Shown one piece after another: positions 1 to 8,704 of a stretch of DNA of 39,450 nt. The notes beneath the pieces were generated by a model. That model had not been told where the DNA came from and made no database searches. It saw only the letters and a program-made list of their open reading frames with translations. The stretch is from assembly GCA_018675425.1 (NCBI GenBank), contig JABGYD010000089.1, positions 1 to 39,450 on the forward strand, given 5' to 3'. The stretch is from Kordiimonadaceae bacterium (GTDB lineage Bacteria > Pseudomonadota > Alphaproteobacteria > Sphingomonadales > Emcibacteraceae). The position numbers were made by a program, and so were the translations under genes. Numbering within the stretch: position 1 is the stretch's first letter; every line of letters starts with the position of its first letter.

Positions 1-2
1 TA

Positions 3-260
3 GAAGTACATAACGATAGTGAAGCTGAAAAATTACTTGTTGTTGGTGGTTTTGCTGAAGTGAATTCTGAGGGCCTTATAATTCTTGCTGAGATAGCTAG
101 GCCTCTAGCAGGGGTTGATAGAGAGACTTACCTCTCTGAGCTTAAAGATCTTGAAGAAACTGTTTTACATGCAAAAGATAATGATGCTAAAGCTCGTGCT
201 GAAAAGGCTAGGGACGGCATAGCTTCTATAATAGAAGTATTGGACCGCGAAGTAGCATAA
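3..260 (+). CDS. atpC: F0F1 ATP synthase epsilon subunit, 3' part
   Basis: This is the C-terminal part of the epsilon subunit of the F1 sector, the central-stalk subunit that couples rotation and inhibits ATP hydrolysis. The frame is open from base 3 to the stop at 258-260, so the 5' end lies outside the window. About 85 residues are visible. They include the end of the beta-sandwich domain (VVGGFAEVNSEGL, typical of alphaproteobacterial AtpC) followed by an Ala/Glu/Lys-rich helical hairpin. A GTG inside the frame at base 60 is not the true start, because the conserved domain continues upstream of it. The rest of the atp operon is presumably to the left. The downstream gene is convergent. Confidence 0.88.
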   Translation, partial: EVHNDSEAEKLLVVGGFAEVNSEGLIILAEIARPLAGVDRETYLSELKDLEETVLHAKDNDAKARAEKARDGIASIIEVLDREVA

Positions 261-380
261 ATCTATAGATTATTTTTATTTGTCTTGCGTGTAATTTTCA
301 CAGCCATTTGTAACTCTAAGTTCAAAAATACGTATCTTTGAGGCTATTTTTTTCACAGTTTGTTGAGATACTGCTTCACG

Positions 381-1181
381 TTATGCTGTAATTTTCGTTA
401 TTTGATTTTCATTCTCAAGGTCTACGGGAACTAACAACTCATAAATTTTTACCCCAGAACTTATAATTATAATACTAGGCAATAAGAGAAATGGGAATAG
501 AAGGTATGAGAGAAGGTCTGAGGGACCAACCAGGTCTATTATCGTTACCCCGATTATTGATGGAAACATTGCAGGAATAAAACTAAGCAGGCCAATAATT
601 ATGATCCGTCTATTATTATCACGTGTATAATAATAGGCTGATTTCATAGGAAGAATAGTTTTATTTAGAGCTATACTTATAAAGGTTGGCTGAACTCTCA
701 TTGTTATGAGAAGAATAAAAATCAACATAACTATAGTAACTAGTGCAGTTAAAAACGCTTCGCTTAATGCAGTTTTTCCCGCGACTTCTTCGACAATACT
801 TACTATGAGACCCAATAATAGCAACAATGTTAGAATAGCTAGAAACAAAACGCATAGCAGCGCTAATATGTATGCTGCCATTTTTAAAAATGATTTAATA
901 AATTCACTTATGTCAATTTTAAAGAGATCCTTTTTTGGAAGTGCAAATACACGATAGAAAAAAATATTTATAGAGATCAAAATTATAAAACAGAAAGTTA
1001 TATAAAAACTAAGTGAAAGAAAACTATAATTCATCTGTGATAATACCGTTGATAAAAGAAAAATAGGTATAGCTAAGATATACGAGTATATGAGCCATAT
1101 TTTAATATTATTAAAGACCATCAAATAAGATTTTTTCAAAATGGTCATAACAGGTAAAATTATATTTTTGTTGTCGATCAT
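381..1181 (-). CDS. Multi-pass membrane protein of unknown function
   Basis: I do not recognise this 266-residue protein. It has about six hydrophobic segments (roughly residues 27-47, 53-75, 95-125, 140-165, 195-220 and 225-250) and short charged ends, so it is an integral inner-membrane protein. No enzyme motif is visible. The general look (long Ile/Leu helices, a YYYTRDNNRR stretch in a cytoplasmic or periplasmic loop) resembles uncharacterised small membrane proteins annotated only as hypothetical. It starts 3 bases after the rppH stop and is the last gene of the minus-strand cluster, so it is probably co-transcribed with rppH. It converges on atpC. The reading frame is long and free of stops, with composition like its neighbours, so I consider it real. 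Confidence 0.75.
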   Translation of the reverse strand: MIDNKNIILPVMTILKKSYLMVFNNIKIWLIYSYILAIPIFLLSTVLSQMNYSFLSLSFYITFCFIILISINIFFYRVFALPKKDLFKIDISEFIKSFLKMAAYILALLCVLFLAILTLLLLLGLIVSIVEEVAGKTALSEAFLTALVTIVMLIFILLITMRVQPTFISIALNKTILPMKSAYYYTRDNNRRIIIIGLLSFIPAMFPSIIGVTIIDLVGPSDLLSYLLFPFLLLPSIIIISSGVKIYELLVPVDLENENQITKITA

Positions 1182-1184
1182 TAC

Positions 1185-1661
1185 TTATTCCGTAAGGTAA
1201 TAAAATTTTTCAGAGAGTGCTTTATATATATCCCGTTTGAAGGGTACTATTATTTCTTGGAGGTCATTCATGTCAACCCATCTCCAAGATGAAAATTCCG
1301 GATGCCTGGTTTTAATATTTATGTCGCTGTCTTCGCCATGGAAGCGCATCACATACCACTTCATTGTTTGGCCACCGTAAAGTCCTTTCCATACTTTTCC
1401 ATAGAGTTTATCTGGTAGATCATAAGTAAGCCAATCTTGATACTCAGCAATAATATCGGCTTGTGTAATGCCTGTTTCCTCTTCTAGTTCGCGTATAGCG
1501 GCAACCTTTGGATCCTCACCATTCTCAATTCCACCTTGAGGCATTTGCCAGGCTTCAGTATCCGTGTCTATTCTTCGAGCCACGAAGACTTTCCCTTTAT
1601 TATTAAGGAGCATAATGCCAGCACAGGGACGATAAGGGAGAACTAAACTTCTTTTTGACAT
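1185..1661 (-). CDS. rppH: RNA pyrophosphohydrolase RppH (Nudix)
   Basis: RppH removes pyrophosphate from the 5' triphosphate of mRNAs and so starts 5'-end-dependent decay. The 158-residue protein carries a complete Nudix box (GGIENGE, then REL-EEETGI; the G-x5-E-x7-RE-U-x-EE-x-G-U pattern is intact), preceded by YRPCAGIMLLN and the WQMPQGG segment typical of the RppH/IalA group. The frame is open upstream to 1739, but I choose the ATG at 1661. It overlaps the stop of the preceding deacetylase gene as TAATG, has a GGTGA-like ribosome site just upstream, and gives the family-standard N-terminus. Adjacency to the envC-ctpA-deacetylase block is usual in alphaproteobacteria. Confidence 0.95.
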   Translation of the reverse strand: MSKRSLVLPYRPCAGIMLLNNKGKVFVARRIDTDTEAWQMPQGGIENGEDPKVAAIRELEEETGITQADIIAEYQDWLTYDLPDKLYGKVWKGLYGGQTMKWYVMRFHGEDSDINIKTRHPEFSSWRWVDMNDLQEIIVPFKRDIYKALSEKFYYLTE

Positions 1662-2839
1662 TATTTCACCCATTGACGGTTTGCGATTGCGGTAACTGGA
1701 ACAAGCTCTATCCCTTTGTTGGCTAGAGTATCTGCCCATTCGGAAATTTCATTTATTGAAAGTGGAACCGCGCGCGCAAGACCGAGCGCTGTGCCCAATT
1801 TTACTGCAGTTTTTTCAAGTTCATCAAGATGTTTTTGAATTTCTACTTTAGTTAGAACGTTATCAATATATCGATCATTTTTGGCACTGGGCATACCCAA
1901 GTTCTGTGCTATCTGAGAGGCCACGCTGAACCTAGTAGACCGGCTATCGATAAACATGAGATTCTTATTTTGAAGCTCGGTAAGAATAGGCGTGAGGGCT
2001 TCTTCTTCAGTTGTAAATTTCGAACCCATATGATTAATAACACCGACATATCCTGTAACTTGATTAAGTAGCCAATCAAGTTTGGCTAAATTGTCAACGG
2101 GATCATCATTAGTCATTAGAGTGTGTGGTCCAGGATCGTTACTTGGATAACTAAGGGGCTCGGTGGGGATCATCAAAAATCCTTCGTGACCTGTTTTTCG
2201 AACCCTATCCATCCAGGATTGAATATTTCTTGCATATGGTGATAAGGCAAGGCCAACCTGTTCCGGCAGGATATTAATAGCCTCATTGCTATTATTCAAA
2301 TTAAGACCAATATCGGTTATTATAATAGTAATCCGGGGAAGATCTTTGCTTCCTATAAAGGGTTGCGCATATTCCTTCCAGGCGATAAAGCCTTCCTGTT
2401 CTTGAGTAGATTGGGGTTCATGATTACCCTCGGTTAAAATATTTTTATCTATAGAAACCTGTAAGGTTTTTTGTTGAGGACTTTCAGTGTTAAGTATTGG
2501 AAGAGCTCTTGTGATTAAAGGTTTTGTAATAAAGATTTTTTGTTGACTGATTAATTGGGTTTTTAATTTTTTGTTTTTGGGTTCTTCAACTTCATCTATA
2601 ACAACTGTAATGGGATAGGTTGTAATAATTTTTGAAATATTCTCATCTTCACTATTTATTAAAGTATTAATAGTTATAGAATTTTTAGAGGCTATTTTTG
2701 ACGTGGTCTGGTCCTCATCAGATAGAAATGCCCAAGCTATAACAATGACAATTAAAAAAATGACTAATCCCCAAGCTAATCTGAGTGGATTAATTAATTG
2801 TTGACGCATTGACGCTTGTAATTCAGGTTCATTTAACAT
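1661..2839 (-). CDS. Divergent polysaccharide deacetylase family protein (YibQ-like)
   Basis: This is a 392-residue envelope protein. A single N-terminal membrane anchor (about residues 21-41) is followed by a low-complexity linker rich in Lys, Thr, Ile and Pro (about 42-160) and a C-terminal deacetylase-like domain (about 165-390). Recognisable signatures are ITIIITDIGLN at the start of the domain, LALSPYA, the HEGFLMIPTEPLSYP segment, NHMGSKFT and LMFIDSRSTR, which match the divergent polysaccharide deacetylase family of E. coli YibQ. In E. coli yibQ also lies beside envC and gpmM. The substrate is unknown; a cell-wall role is inferred from context. The stop overlaps the rppH start, and there is a 28-base gap after ctpA. 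Confidence 0.88.
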   Translation of the reverse strand: MLNEPELQASMRQQLINPLRLAWGLVIFLIVIVIAWAFLSDEDQTTSKIASKNSITINTLINSEDENISKIITTYPITVVIDEVEEPKNKKLKTQLISQQKIFITKPLITRALPILNTESPQQKTLQVSIDKNILTEGNHEPQSTQEQEGFIAWKEYAQPFIGSKDLPRITIIITDIGLNLNNSNEAINILPEQVGLALSPYARNIQSWMDRVRKTGHEGFLMIPTEPLSYPSNDPGPHTLMTNDDPVDNLAKLDWLLNQVTGYVGVINHMGSKFTTEEEALTPILTELQNKNLMFIDSRSTRFSVASQIAQNLGMPSAKNDRYIDNVLTKVEIQKHLDELEKTAVKLGTALGLARAVPLSINEISEWADTLANKGIELVPVTAIANRQWVK

Positions 2840-2867
2840 TGAGTTCTAATATAAAATCTATTGTTGT

Positions 2868-4232
2868 TTAATTGTTGCTAGTTATAGCCATGCCACGGAT
2901 GAGATTGAGTGCGAAGTTAAGTTGGTAATCGTCCTGTGCAGTTGTAGTCCGTTGAATTATATCGTTACCCTCTTCTTTCTCAAGCTCTTCCTCGTCTAAC
3001 GAGTTATTAATTATAACTTCTCCTGCATCATCAAGCTCAACTAGGTCGTCACTCTTTTCTGCCGGGTTCGGCTGGATAGTGTTTGGGTTAGCAAGACTTC
3101 CTCGAAGGCTAGATTCACTGCGACGATTTTCTACAATCTCTTTATTCTCAAGGCTTAGTTGCTCAACGACGACATCTGGAAGTATGCCTTCGCCTTGGAT
3201 TGAATTGCCAGATGGTGTGAAATAGTAGGCGGTTGTTAAACTCATGGCACCATCAATCGAAAGGGGAATAACAGTTTGAACTGATCCTTTCCCAAAGGAT
3301 TTAGTTCCTAAAACTACAGCCCGTTCGTGATCTTGCAACGCACCGGCGACAATTTCAGACGCTGATGCAGAACCACCATTAATTAGAACTACCAAAGGCT
3401 TACTATCAATACTGTCTCCAGATTGTGCATTATACCGTTGAATATTTTGATCATTTCTGTTTCTTGTAGATACAATTTCGCCACGATCAAGGAACACATT
3501 TGTTACGTCAATAGCTTGATCTAATAACCCGCCCGGATTATTTCTAAGGTCAAGAACAATCCCCTGCATATTATCACCAAGTTCTTTTTTAATTTCCGAT
3601 ATAGCTTCGCGTAATCCGGGAGTTGCTTTTTCTGTAAAGGATGAAATACGGATATATCCAACCTCATCTTCAATATGATGGCGAACTGAATTTACTTCAA
3701 TAATAGCGCGCGTTAGGGTTAGCTCGATAAGGCTATTTTCATCTTTTCTAGCTATGCTAATATTGATATCTGTACCGACCTTACCACGCATTTTTTCAAC
3801 AGCTTCATTTAAGGTTAAACCATTTATTTGCTCTCCATTAATCCTTGTGATGTAATCTCCGGCCTCGATACCAGCACGGTCAGCGGGGGTATCATCCATT
3901 GGAGAAACAACAAGAATAACGCCTTTATCCATTGTGACTTCAATACCTAAGCCACCAAACTCTCCGCTGGTCTGGACACGCATATTTTCATATTTCTTTG
4001 AGTTTAAATAGTTTGAATGTGGGTCTAGAGAGGTCAGCATGCCATTAATAGCAGCTTCAATTAATTCTTCATCTTCAACTTCTTTAACATATTGCGAACG
4101 GATGCGCTCAAATACATCAGCAAATAAATTCAGTTGATTGTATGTTTCAGACTTTTCTGCGTGTGCTTGCATACTCGTATTGGAGCAGAAAATACTAATC
4201 ACAAATAGGCTCGTTTTAAATAATTTTTTCAT
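2868..4232 (-). CDS. ctpA: Carboxy-terminal processing peptidase, S41 family
   Basis: This is a periplasmic serine protease of the CtpA/Prc type. The start at 4232 gives a good signal peptide (MKKLFKTSLF, hydrophobic core, cut near QAHA) and a GGAAAG ribosome site about 10 bases upstream. An alternative ATG at 4250 overlaps the envC stop as TAATG and would add six residues. Domains in order: N-terminal helices (NLFADVFERIRSQYV), a PDZ domain with GGLGIEV and INGEQINGL, and the S41 catalytic core with the Ser in NGGSASASEI and the Lys in GTKSFGKGSVQ. The C-terminus is an acidic, low-complexity tail rich in Glu and Asp. It is co-transcribed with envC; proteases of this family often trim cell-wall enzymes or their regulators. 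Confidence 0.94.
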   Translation of the reverse strand: MKKLFKTSLFVISIFCSNTSMQAHAEKSETYNQLNLFADVFERIRSQYVKEVEDEELIEAAINGMLTSLDPHSNYLNSKKYENMRVQTSGEFGGLGIEVTMDKGVILVVSPMDDTPADRAGIEAGDYITRINGEQINGLTLNEAVEKMRGKVGTDINISIARKDENSLIELTLTRAIIEVNSVRHHIEDEVGYIRISSFTEKATPGLREAISEIKKELGDNMQGIVLDLRNNPGGLLDQAIDVTNVFLDRGEIVSTRNRNDQNIQRYNAQSGDSIDSKPLVVLINGGSASASEIVAGALQDHERAVVLGTKSFGKGSVQTVIPLSIDGAMSLTTAYYFTPSGNSIQGEGILPDVVVEQLSLENKEIVENRRSESSLRGSLANPNTIQPNPAEKSDDLVELDDAGEVIINNSLDEEELEKEEGNDIIQRTTTAQDDYQLNFALNLIRGMAITSNN

Positions 4233-4249
4233 CACAAAATATCTTTCCA

Positions 4250-5509
4250 TTACTTTACAGCGCGATCCATAGCCATAATCCATAACATGGGATTAATTGG
4301 TTTTCCCTTTTGTCTTAATTCCACATAAAGTTTATGATGAGAATCAGACGTAAATTTTTCTAAGGACATTTGTCCTACTGGCTCACCTTTTAGTATTGAT
4401 TGTCCTACAATACCATTAATATTTTTCATGCCGGATAGAAGTGTATGATAACCTTCTCCGTGGTCAATGATCAAGAGTTGTCCATAGGAACGAAATATCC
4501 CTGAAAAAACAATACGCCCGTCATGGGGAGCAACCACAGGAGCGCCGCTATGCGTATTAATAATAATACCCTTTGCTCTTTGCCCTGTTGGAAGTAGTTG
4601 ATTATAAATTTGATAGATTGAACCACGAGCTGGCAACGCTATATTGCCTTTTGCCCGAGCAAAAGACAGACTGCTTCTTGGGGCAGATATGGAGGCGGTC
4701 GGAAAAAAGGTATGTTTATGATTTGGTTTGTCTCTAAGGTCTTTTTGTGCAGTTATAGCAGCTTCTTCACGGAGAATAATTTCAGAGGCTATTTTTTTTA
4801 TTAGGTCCTCTAAATTAATCGCTGTTTCAGCAAAAACCCTTAATCTTTCTCGTTCTTTTATTGTGGAGTATTCAATATTACTTTGTCGGCCTAGACGCTT
4901 TTTAAGAAGATCATCAATTTCATTATTTACAGTAACTAGCTTTGCTCTATTTTTTTTTAATTCAATACTCTGCTGACGCATCTCAGCCCGTATATTATCT
5001 AGATCGGATAAGTCGTTCTCAATAATGAGGGCGCGGTTTTTTAGATTAGGTAAAATTACTTTCAGTAAAGAAGTAGTTCGGAGAGTATTTAACGCATCGT
5101 TTGGCTTAAAGGCGACAATATTAGCTTTTTGTAAACTTAGTCGCTGCATTGCACCCAACGTTGACGCCATTTCGAAATTTTTTGTACTTAGATTTTTTTT
5201 TAATTCTAATTCACGAACGCGAAGATCTAATAGATTATCCTCTGCAATAAAAATATCCTCCTCAATGATTTGTATTTTTGCGGCGGAATTTATCAAGTTT
5301 TTTTGAATTAGAGAAATTTCTTCGTGAATTTCACGTGCTTGGTCCTCAAGGACGCCTGCACGTTCGGAAGATTTTTCTATTTGTTTGCGAAGGGTTTGAA
5401 GTTTAGTGGTGTTTTCTTGATTTTCTTCTCGTATTTGTGCCGCTAGTTTAGACGCAGGAATAAATGTTAAGATCAAAACGACACTAATAAATGTTGAACT
5501 AACCAGCAT
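4250..5509 (-). CDS. envC: Murein hydrolase activator EnvC (LytM/M23-like)
   Basis: EnvC is the periplasmic activator of N-acetylmuramoyl-L-alanine amidases at the division site, recruited by FtsEX (also in this window). An export signal is followed by a long coiled coil (about residues 25-250: heptads of Leu/Ile with Glu/Lys/Gln) and a C-terminal LytM domain (about 310-412). The domain is degenerate. Where active M23 enzymes have a zinc-binding His and Asp this one reads GIIINTHSGAPVVAP, and the HxH motif is replaced by HKLYVELR. This is the expected state for EnvC. The ATG at 5509 has no ribosome site and yields a signal peptide without basic residues. An in-frame ATT at 5545 with GGAG upstream may be the real start (see findings). 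Confidence 0.92.
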   Translation of the reverse strand: MLVSSTFISVVLILTFIPASKLAAQIREENQENTTKLQTLRKQIEKSSERAGVLEDQAREIHEEISLIQKNLINSAAKIQIIEEDIFIAEDNLLDLRVRELELKKNLSTKNFEMASTLGAMQRLSLQKANIVAFKPNDALNTLRTTSLLKVILPNLKNRALIIENDLSDLDNIRAEMRQQSIELKKNRAKLVTVNNEIDDLLKKRLGRQSNIEYSTIKERERLRVFAETAINLEDLIKKIASEIILREEAAITAQKDLRDKPNHKHTFFPTASISAPRSSLSFARAKGNIALPARGSIYQIYNQLLPTGQRAKGIIINTHSGAPVVAPHDGRIVFSGIFRSYGQLLIIDHGEGYHTLLSGMKNINGIVGQSILKGEPVGQMSLEKFTSDSHHKLYVELRQKGKPINPMLWIMAMDRAVK

Positions 5510-5547
5510 TTTTTTATTGAAAAATCTAAACTTTATGTTTGAAATGG

Positions 5548-7119
5548 CTAAGCTCCATCCATTTTAGACTTTATAAGACTTCGCCCAGTCATACTCGATG
5601 GTTGCTCGAGCTTCATTAGTGATAAAATGGTTGGAGCAATATCACATAGGGCACCATTTTCTAGTGTTATCAGATCACTTGAGCGCACTTGGTCATTTAT
5701 TAAAATAAAGGGTACGAGATTTGTGGTATGAGCGGTATGAGGCACTCCTGTAGAGGGATCTTTCATTAGCTCAATATTGCCATGATCTGCTGTCACCAAC
5801 ATTGAACCCCCGACCGTTTCTAGGGCTTCTCTGAGTTTTCCGAGACAATCGTCAATTGTTTCAACTGCCTTAAGAGCAGCCTCAAGAACTCCAGTATGTC
5901 CAACCATGTCCGGATTTGCATAGTTCACGACGATAAGATCAAATTTCTCGGTAAGGATTGCATCTACCAACTTATTTGTTAATTCTAGTGCTGACATTTC
6001 TGGCTTGGTATCATAAGTAGCTACATCTGGTGAGGGAATTAATATACGTTCTTCACCAGCATACAAATCTTCGTTACCACCATTAAAGAAAAAGGTTACG
6101 TGAGCATATTTTTCTGTTTCCGAAATCCGTAGTTGGTTGAGATTTTGCTCAGAAATTATCTCCCCCAATGTATTTTTAAGGGCTTCTGTCGGAAAGAGGC
6201 ATTCCATATGACTGGAAAGATGATTGGAATATTTACTCATACCAATGGCTGCGGACAAATTAATATTCTTTGGTTTTTTAAAACCATCAAAACTAGGATC
6301 AACAAATGTCGCCATAATCTCACGAGCGCGATCAGCCCGAAAGTTACTTGAAACGATCGCATCACCGTCATGCATCCCTTTATAATTTGCTATGATGCTC
6401 GGTTCGATGAATTCATCAGAGAGGTTGGTTTGATATGCATGGTTTACGACAGAAATAGATGATTTAAAATGATGTCCTGTGCCGCTAGATATTGCTAAAT
6501 GAGCTTTTATAACACGGTCCCACCGGTTGTCACGATCCATGGAGTAGTATCTACCAGAGACGGTTACTATGTGGACATTTCTCAATTCGGCAATATCATC
6601 TTCGAATTGCTTAATAAACTTAAGAGCACTTTTCGGTGGGACATCACGACCATCAGTAAAGGCGTGTATGGCAACAGGAATATCAGCTTTCGAATATTCA
6701 CGAGCTAGGGCTACGATGTGATCTTGATGTCCATGAACCCCCCCGGGTGATATGAGGCCAAGGATATGACAAGTACCTTTGGTTTTTTTAAGTGCTACTA
6801 TTGATTTTTTTAAACAATTAATATCTTTAAGGCGATCATTTAAAATAGCTTCGTCAATTCGAGGTAGTTCTTGTTTAACGACCCTACCTCCACCAATATT
6901 CATGTGCCCGACTTCTGAATTTCCCATTTGCCCAATGGGAAGGCCTACAGCCTTGCCGGACGTTTGTAAAAGGGAGTTAGGAAAGTCTGAAATTAGTGCA
7001 TCATAGTTGGGTGTATTAGCCAATTTTATGGCATTATTTTCAGTGCTCTCACGAGCACCCCACCCATCAAGAATGCATAAAATTAATGGTTTTGTTGGTT
7101 TTAAAATAAATTTGTTCAT
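5548..7119 (-). CDS. gpmI: 2,3-bisphosphoglycerate-independent phosphoglycerate mutase
   Basis: This enzyme interconverts 3- and 2-phosphoglycerate in glycolysis and gluconeogenesis in the cytoplasm and depends on Mn2+. It has 523 residues, the normal size. Visible features: the first metal site ILDGWG (Asp18), the phosphoserine nucleophile in MGNSEVGHMNIGGG (Ser68), the HIHTDGRD-type segment HAFTDGRDVPP, the arginine-bearing NFRADRARE, and the C-terminal metal site TADHGNIE. It is followed almost directly by envC (as gpmM and envC are neighbours in E. coli). A 107-base gap holding a perfect tandem repeat separates it from rlmH, the largest gap in this cluster, so an internal promoter is possible. 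Confidence 0.97.
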   Translation of the reverse strand: MNKFILKPTKPLILCILDGWGARESTENNAIKLANTPNYDALISDFPNSLLQTSGKAVGLPIGQMGNSEVGHMNIGGGRVVKQELPRIDEAILNDRLKDINCLKKSIVALKKTKGTCHILGLISPGGVHGHQDHIVALAREYSKADIPVAIHAFTDGRDVPPKSALKFIKQFEDDIAELRNVHIVTVSGRYYSMDRDNRWDRVIKAHLAISSGTGHHFKSSISVVNHAYQTNLSDEFIEPSIIANYKGMHDGDAIVSSNFRADRAREIMATFVDPSFDGFKKPKNINLSAAIGMSKYSNHLSSHMECLFPTEALKNTLGEIISEQNLNQLRISETEKYAHVTFFFNGGNEDLYAGEERILIPSPDVATYDTKPEMSALELTNKLVDAILTEKFDLIVVNYANPDMVGHTGVLEAALKAVETIDDCLGKLREALETVGGSMLVTADHGNIELMKDPSTGVPHTAHTTNLVPFILINDQVRSSDLITLENGALCDIAPTILSLMKLEQPSSMTGRSLIKSKMDGA

Positions 7120-7141
7120 GGACTGACTATACTACTAATTT

Positions 7142-7173
7142 TTTTTAAAGGACAATATTTTTAAAGGACAATA
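7142..7173. repeat. Perfect 16-bp tandem duplication upstream of gpmI
   Basis: The unit tttttaaaggacaata occurs at 7142-7157 and again at 7158-7173 with no mismatch. A degenerate third copy (ttttttaagggataata) follows at about 7176-7191. It lies in the 107-base gap between rlmH and gpmI. On the coding (minus) strand each unit contains TTGTCC, a fair -35 element, so the repeat may duplicate promoter parts; that is inference. Confidence 0.85.
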
Positions 7174-7226
7174 AATTTTTTAAGGGATAATATAAAGTGT
7201 GATTTTATTTATGTATCTTGGTATTT

Positions 7227-7685
7227 TTAGTCTTTATGATAAGGATGGCCTGAAAGTATGGCTGAAGCTCGATAGAGTTGTTCACAAAGCATTGCTCTGA
7301 CCATCATGTGCGGCCAGGTCATATCCCCAAAAGAGATTAGATAATGCGCACGGCTTTTAATTTTTTCATCATATCCATCGGCTCCGCCAATAAGAAAGAC
7401 TAGGTTCACTACTCCTTGATCTTGCCATGCGCTGACTTTATTGGCGAAATTAGTACTGCGTAACTTTTCACCACGTTCATCAAGGGCAATTATAATAGCA
7501 CTTTGGGGTATAGCTTTCAGCAGAAGTTCACCTTCCCTTTTCATTCTAGGGCCAGCCTTAAGAGGTCTTTTTTCTTCAACCTCGATAATCCTAATATCCC
7601 ACGGACAGCGCTTCAGATAGGTTTTTAGTAGATCATATTCTGCAGATTTTTTCATTCTGCCAACGGCAATAATGTAGATGTTCAT
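7227..7685 (-). CDS. rlmH: 23S rRNA pseudouridine-1915 N3-methyltransferase RlmH
   Basis: RlmH is a SPOUT-class methyltransferase that methylates pseudouridine 1915 in helix 69 of 23S rRNA on assembled 70S ribosomes, using S-adenosylmethionine. The 152 residues match the family length. Hallmarks are ALDERGE, the SAM-binding FLIGGADGYD and the C-terminal signature TWPHMMVRAMLCEQLYRA ending in HPYHKD. The start codon overlaps the stop of rsfS as TAATG, so the two are translationally coupled. The pairing rsfS-rlmH is widespread in bacteria and links two ribosome-directed functions. Confidence 0.97.
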   Translation of the reverse strand: MNIYIIAVGRMKKSAEYDLLKTYLKRCPWDIRIIEVEEKRPLKAGPRMKREGELLLKAIPQSAIIIALDERGEKLRSTNFANKVSAWQDQGVVNLVFLIGGADGYDEKIKSRAHYLISFGDMTWPHMMVRAMLCEQLYRASAILSGHPYHKD

Positions 7686-8098
7686 TATTTCTGCGCATCA
7701 ACTGCTGAGGCTAACATTTTTTCAGGGGTAAAATCGACAGCCCACATCTTTTCAAGGTTGTAAAAAGTACGAACCTCTGGTCTAAAAATATGAATAATAA
7801 TACTTCCTGCATCAAGGAGCACCCAATCAGCTTTTTCCATTCCCTCAAGTTTGCAACCGTTTGGCCCATGCTTGAGTTTGCGGTAAAGGTGATCTGCTAT
7901 TGCAGCGACCTGTCTTGTAGAACGGCCTGATGCGATTATCATCGAATCGGCGATGCTAGTTTTTCCCTTTAGATCTATGTTGATGATATCTTCTGCTTTA
8001 TCGTCCTCTAGTGAAGTAATAACGAATTGCAGAAGTTCAGCACTGCTGAATGACTGAATGGGATCTGACGCGTTCTTTAACTCTGTTGTATCTTGCAC
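7685..8098 (-). CDS. rsfS: Ribosomal silencing factor RsfS
   Basis: RsfS binds ribosomal protein L14 and blocks joining of the 30S and 50S subunits, lowering translation in starvation. The 137-residue protein shows the family core: SLEDDKAEDIINIDLKGK, SIADSMIIASGRSTRQV, and LEGMEKADWVLLDAGSIIIHIF followed by YNLEKMW. The start is a GTG at 8098. The nearest purine-rich site (AAGAGG) is about 15 bases upstream, farther than usual, so initiation may be weak or coupled. It follows nadD by 21 bases and overlaps rlmH. Confidence 0.95.
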   Translation of the reverse strand: MQDTTELKNASDPIQSFSSAELLQFVITSLEDDKAEDIINIDLKGKTSIADSMIIASGRSTRQVAAIADHLYRKLKHGPNGCKLEGMEKADWVLLDAGSIIIHIFRPEVRTFYNLEKMWAVDFTPEKMLASAVDAQK

Positions 8099-8119
8099 TT
8101 TAAATTATGTAACCTCTTG

Positions 8120-8704
8120 TTATTTAATATTATTTCTTATTTCTGTTGATGACAATGGATTATAAGTAACTTCACAAAAAATCCATGCCGGCGGGGTTAA
8201 ACTATATAGAGTGTTGGCCTGTTCTATGGGGACCTGGGCACTTTTTAATGCCTTTGCTGCAACACTCTCTAAGACCTCTCTAGAATAACTGGGACGGTTA
8301 AAAATCGCAAACGGAACCGTATTAGCTATCTTTTTCCAATCTTTCCATTCATGAAACTGGACTAAATTATCTGCTCCCATTAACCAGATAAAATGGTCAT
8401 TTTTCATATTTATTTTAATCTTCTCTAAAGTATCAACTGTATAGATAGTTCCAAATTTATTTTCAATATCACTTACCTTGATGCGAGGGTCGTTTGCTTG
8501 GTTTTGAGCGGATGAGTACCGGTCTATAAAATTTTTATTAGTGGTTGTTGACTTGAGCGGATTACGTGGGGAAACCAGCCACCAAATTTCATCAAGTTCC
8601 AAAATATCAAGTGCAACGAGACTAATCTCGAGATGACCATTATGTGCAGGATTAAAGGATCCTCCAAGTAGGCCTATTTTTTTACTCTGGGCGGATTTGT
8701 CCAT
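8120..8704 (-). CDS. nadD: Nicotinate-nucleotide adenylyltransferase
   Basis: NadD transfers AMP from ATP to nicotinate mononucleotide, giving deamido-NAD in the cytoplasmic NAD synthesis pathway. The 194-residue protein carries the nucleotidyltransferase motif GGSFNPAHNGH near the N-terminus (about residues 14-24), the conserved LVSPRNPLK, WLMGADNL, and the C-terminal YNPLSSTEIR (the ISSTxIR motif). The ATG at 8704 lies inside the end of proA (23-base overlap) with AGAGG upstream. The order proA-nadD-rsfS-rlmH is standard in alphaproteobacteria. Confidence 0.96.
   Translation of the reverse strand: MDKSAQSKKIGLLGGSFNPAHNGHLEISLVALDILELDEIWWLVSPRNPLKSTTTNKNFIDRYSSAQNQANDPRIKVSDIENKFGTIYTVDTLEKIKINMKNDHFIWLMGADNLVQFHEWKDWKKIANTVPFAIFNRPSYSREVLESVAAKALKSAQVPIEQANTLYSLTPPAWIFCEVTYNPLSSTEIRNNIK

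Noticed and set aside
706-957. Plus-strand frame of 83 codons inside the membrane protein gene
   Set aside because: Shadow of the opposite strand, with an irregular composition and no ribosome site. The minus-strand gene has a coherent six-helix pattern.
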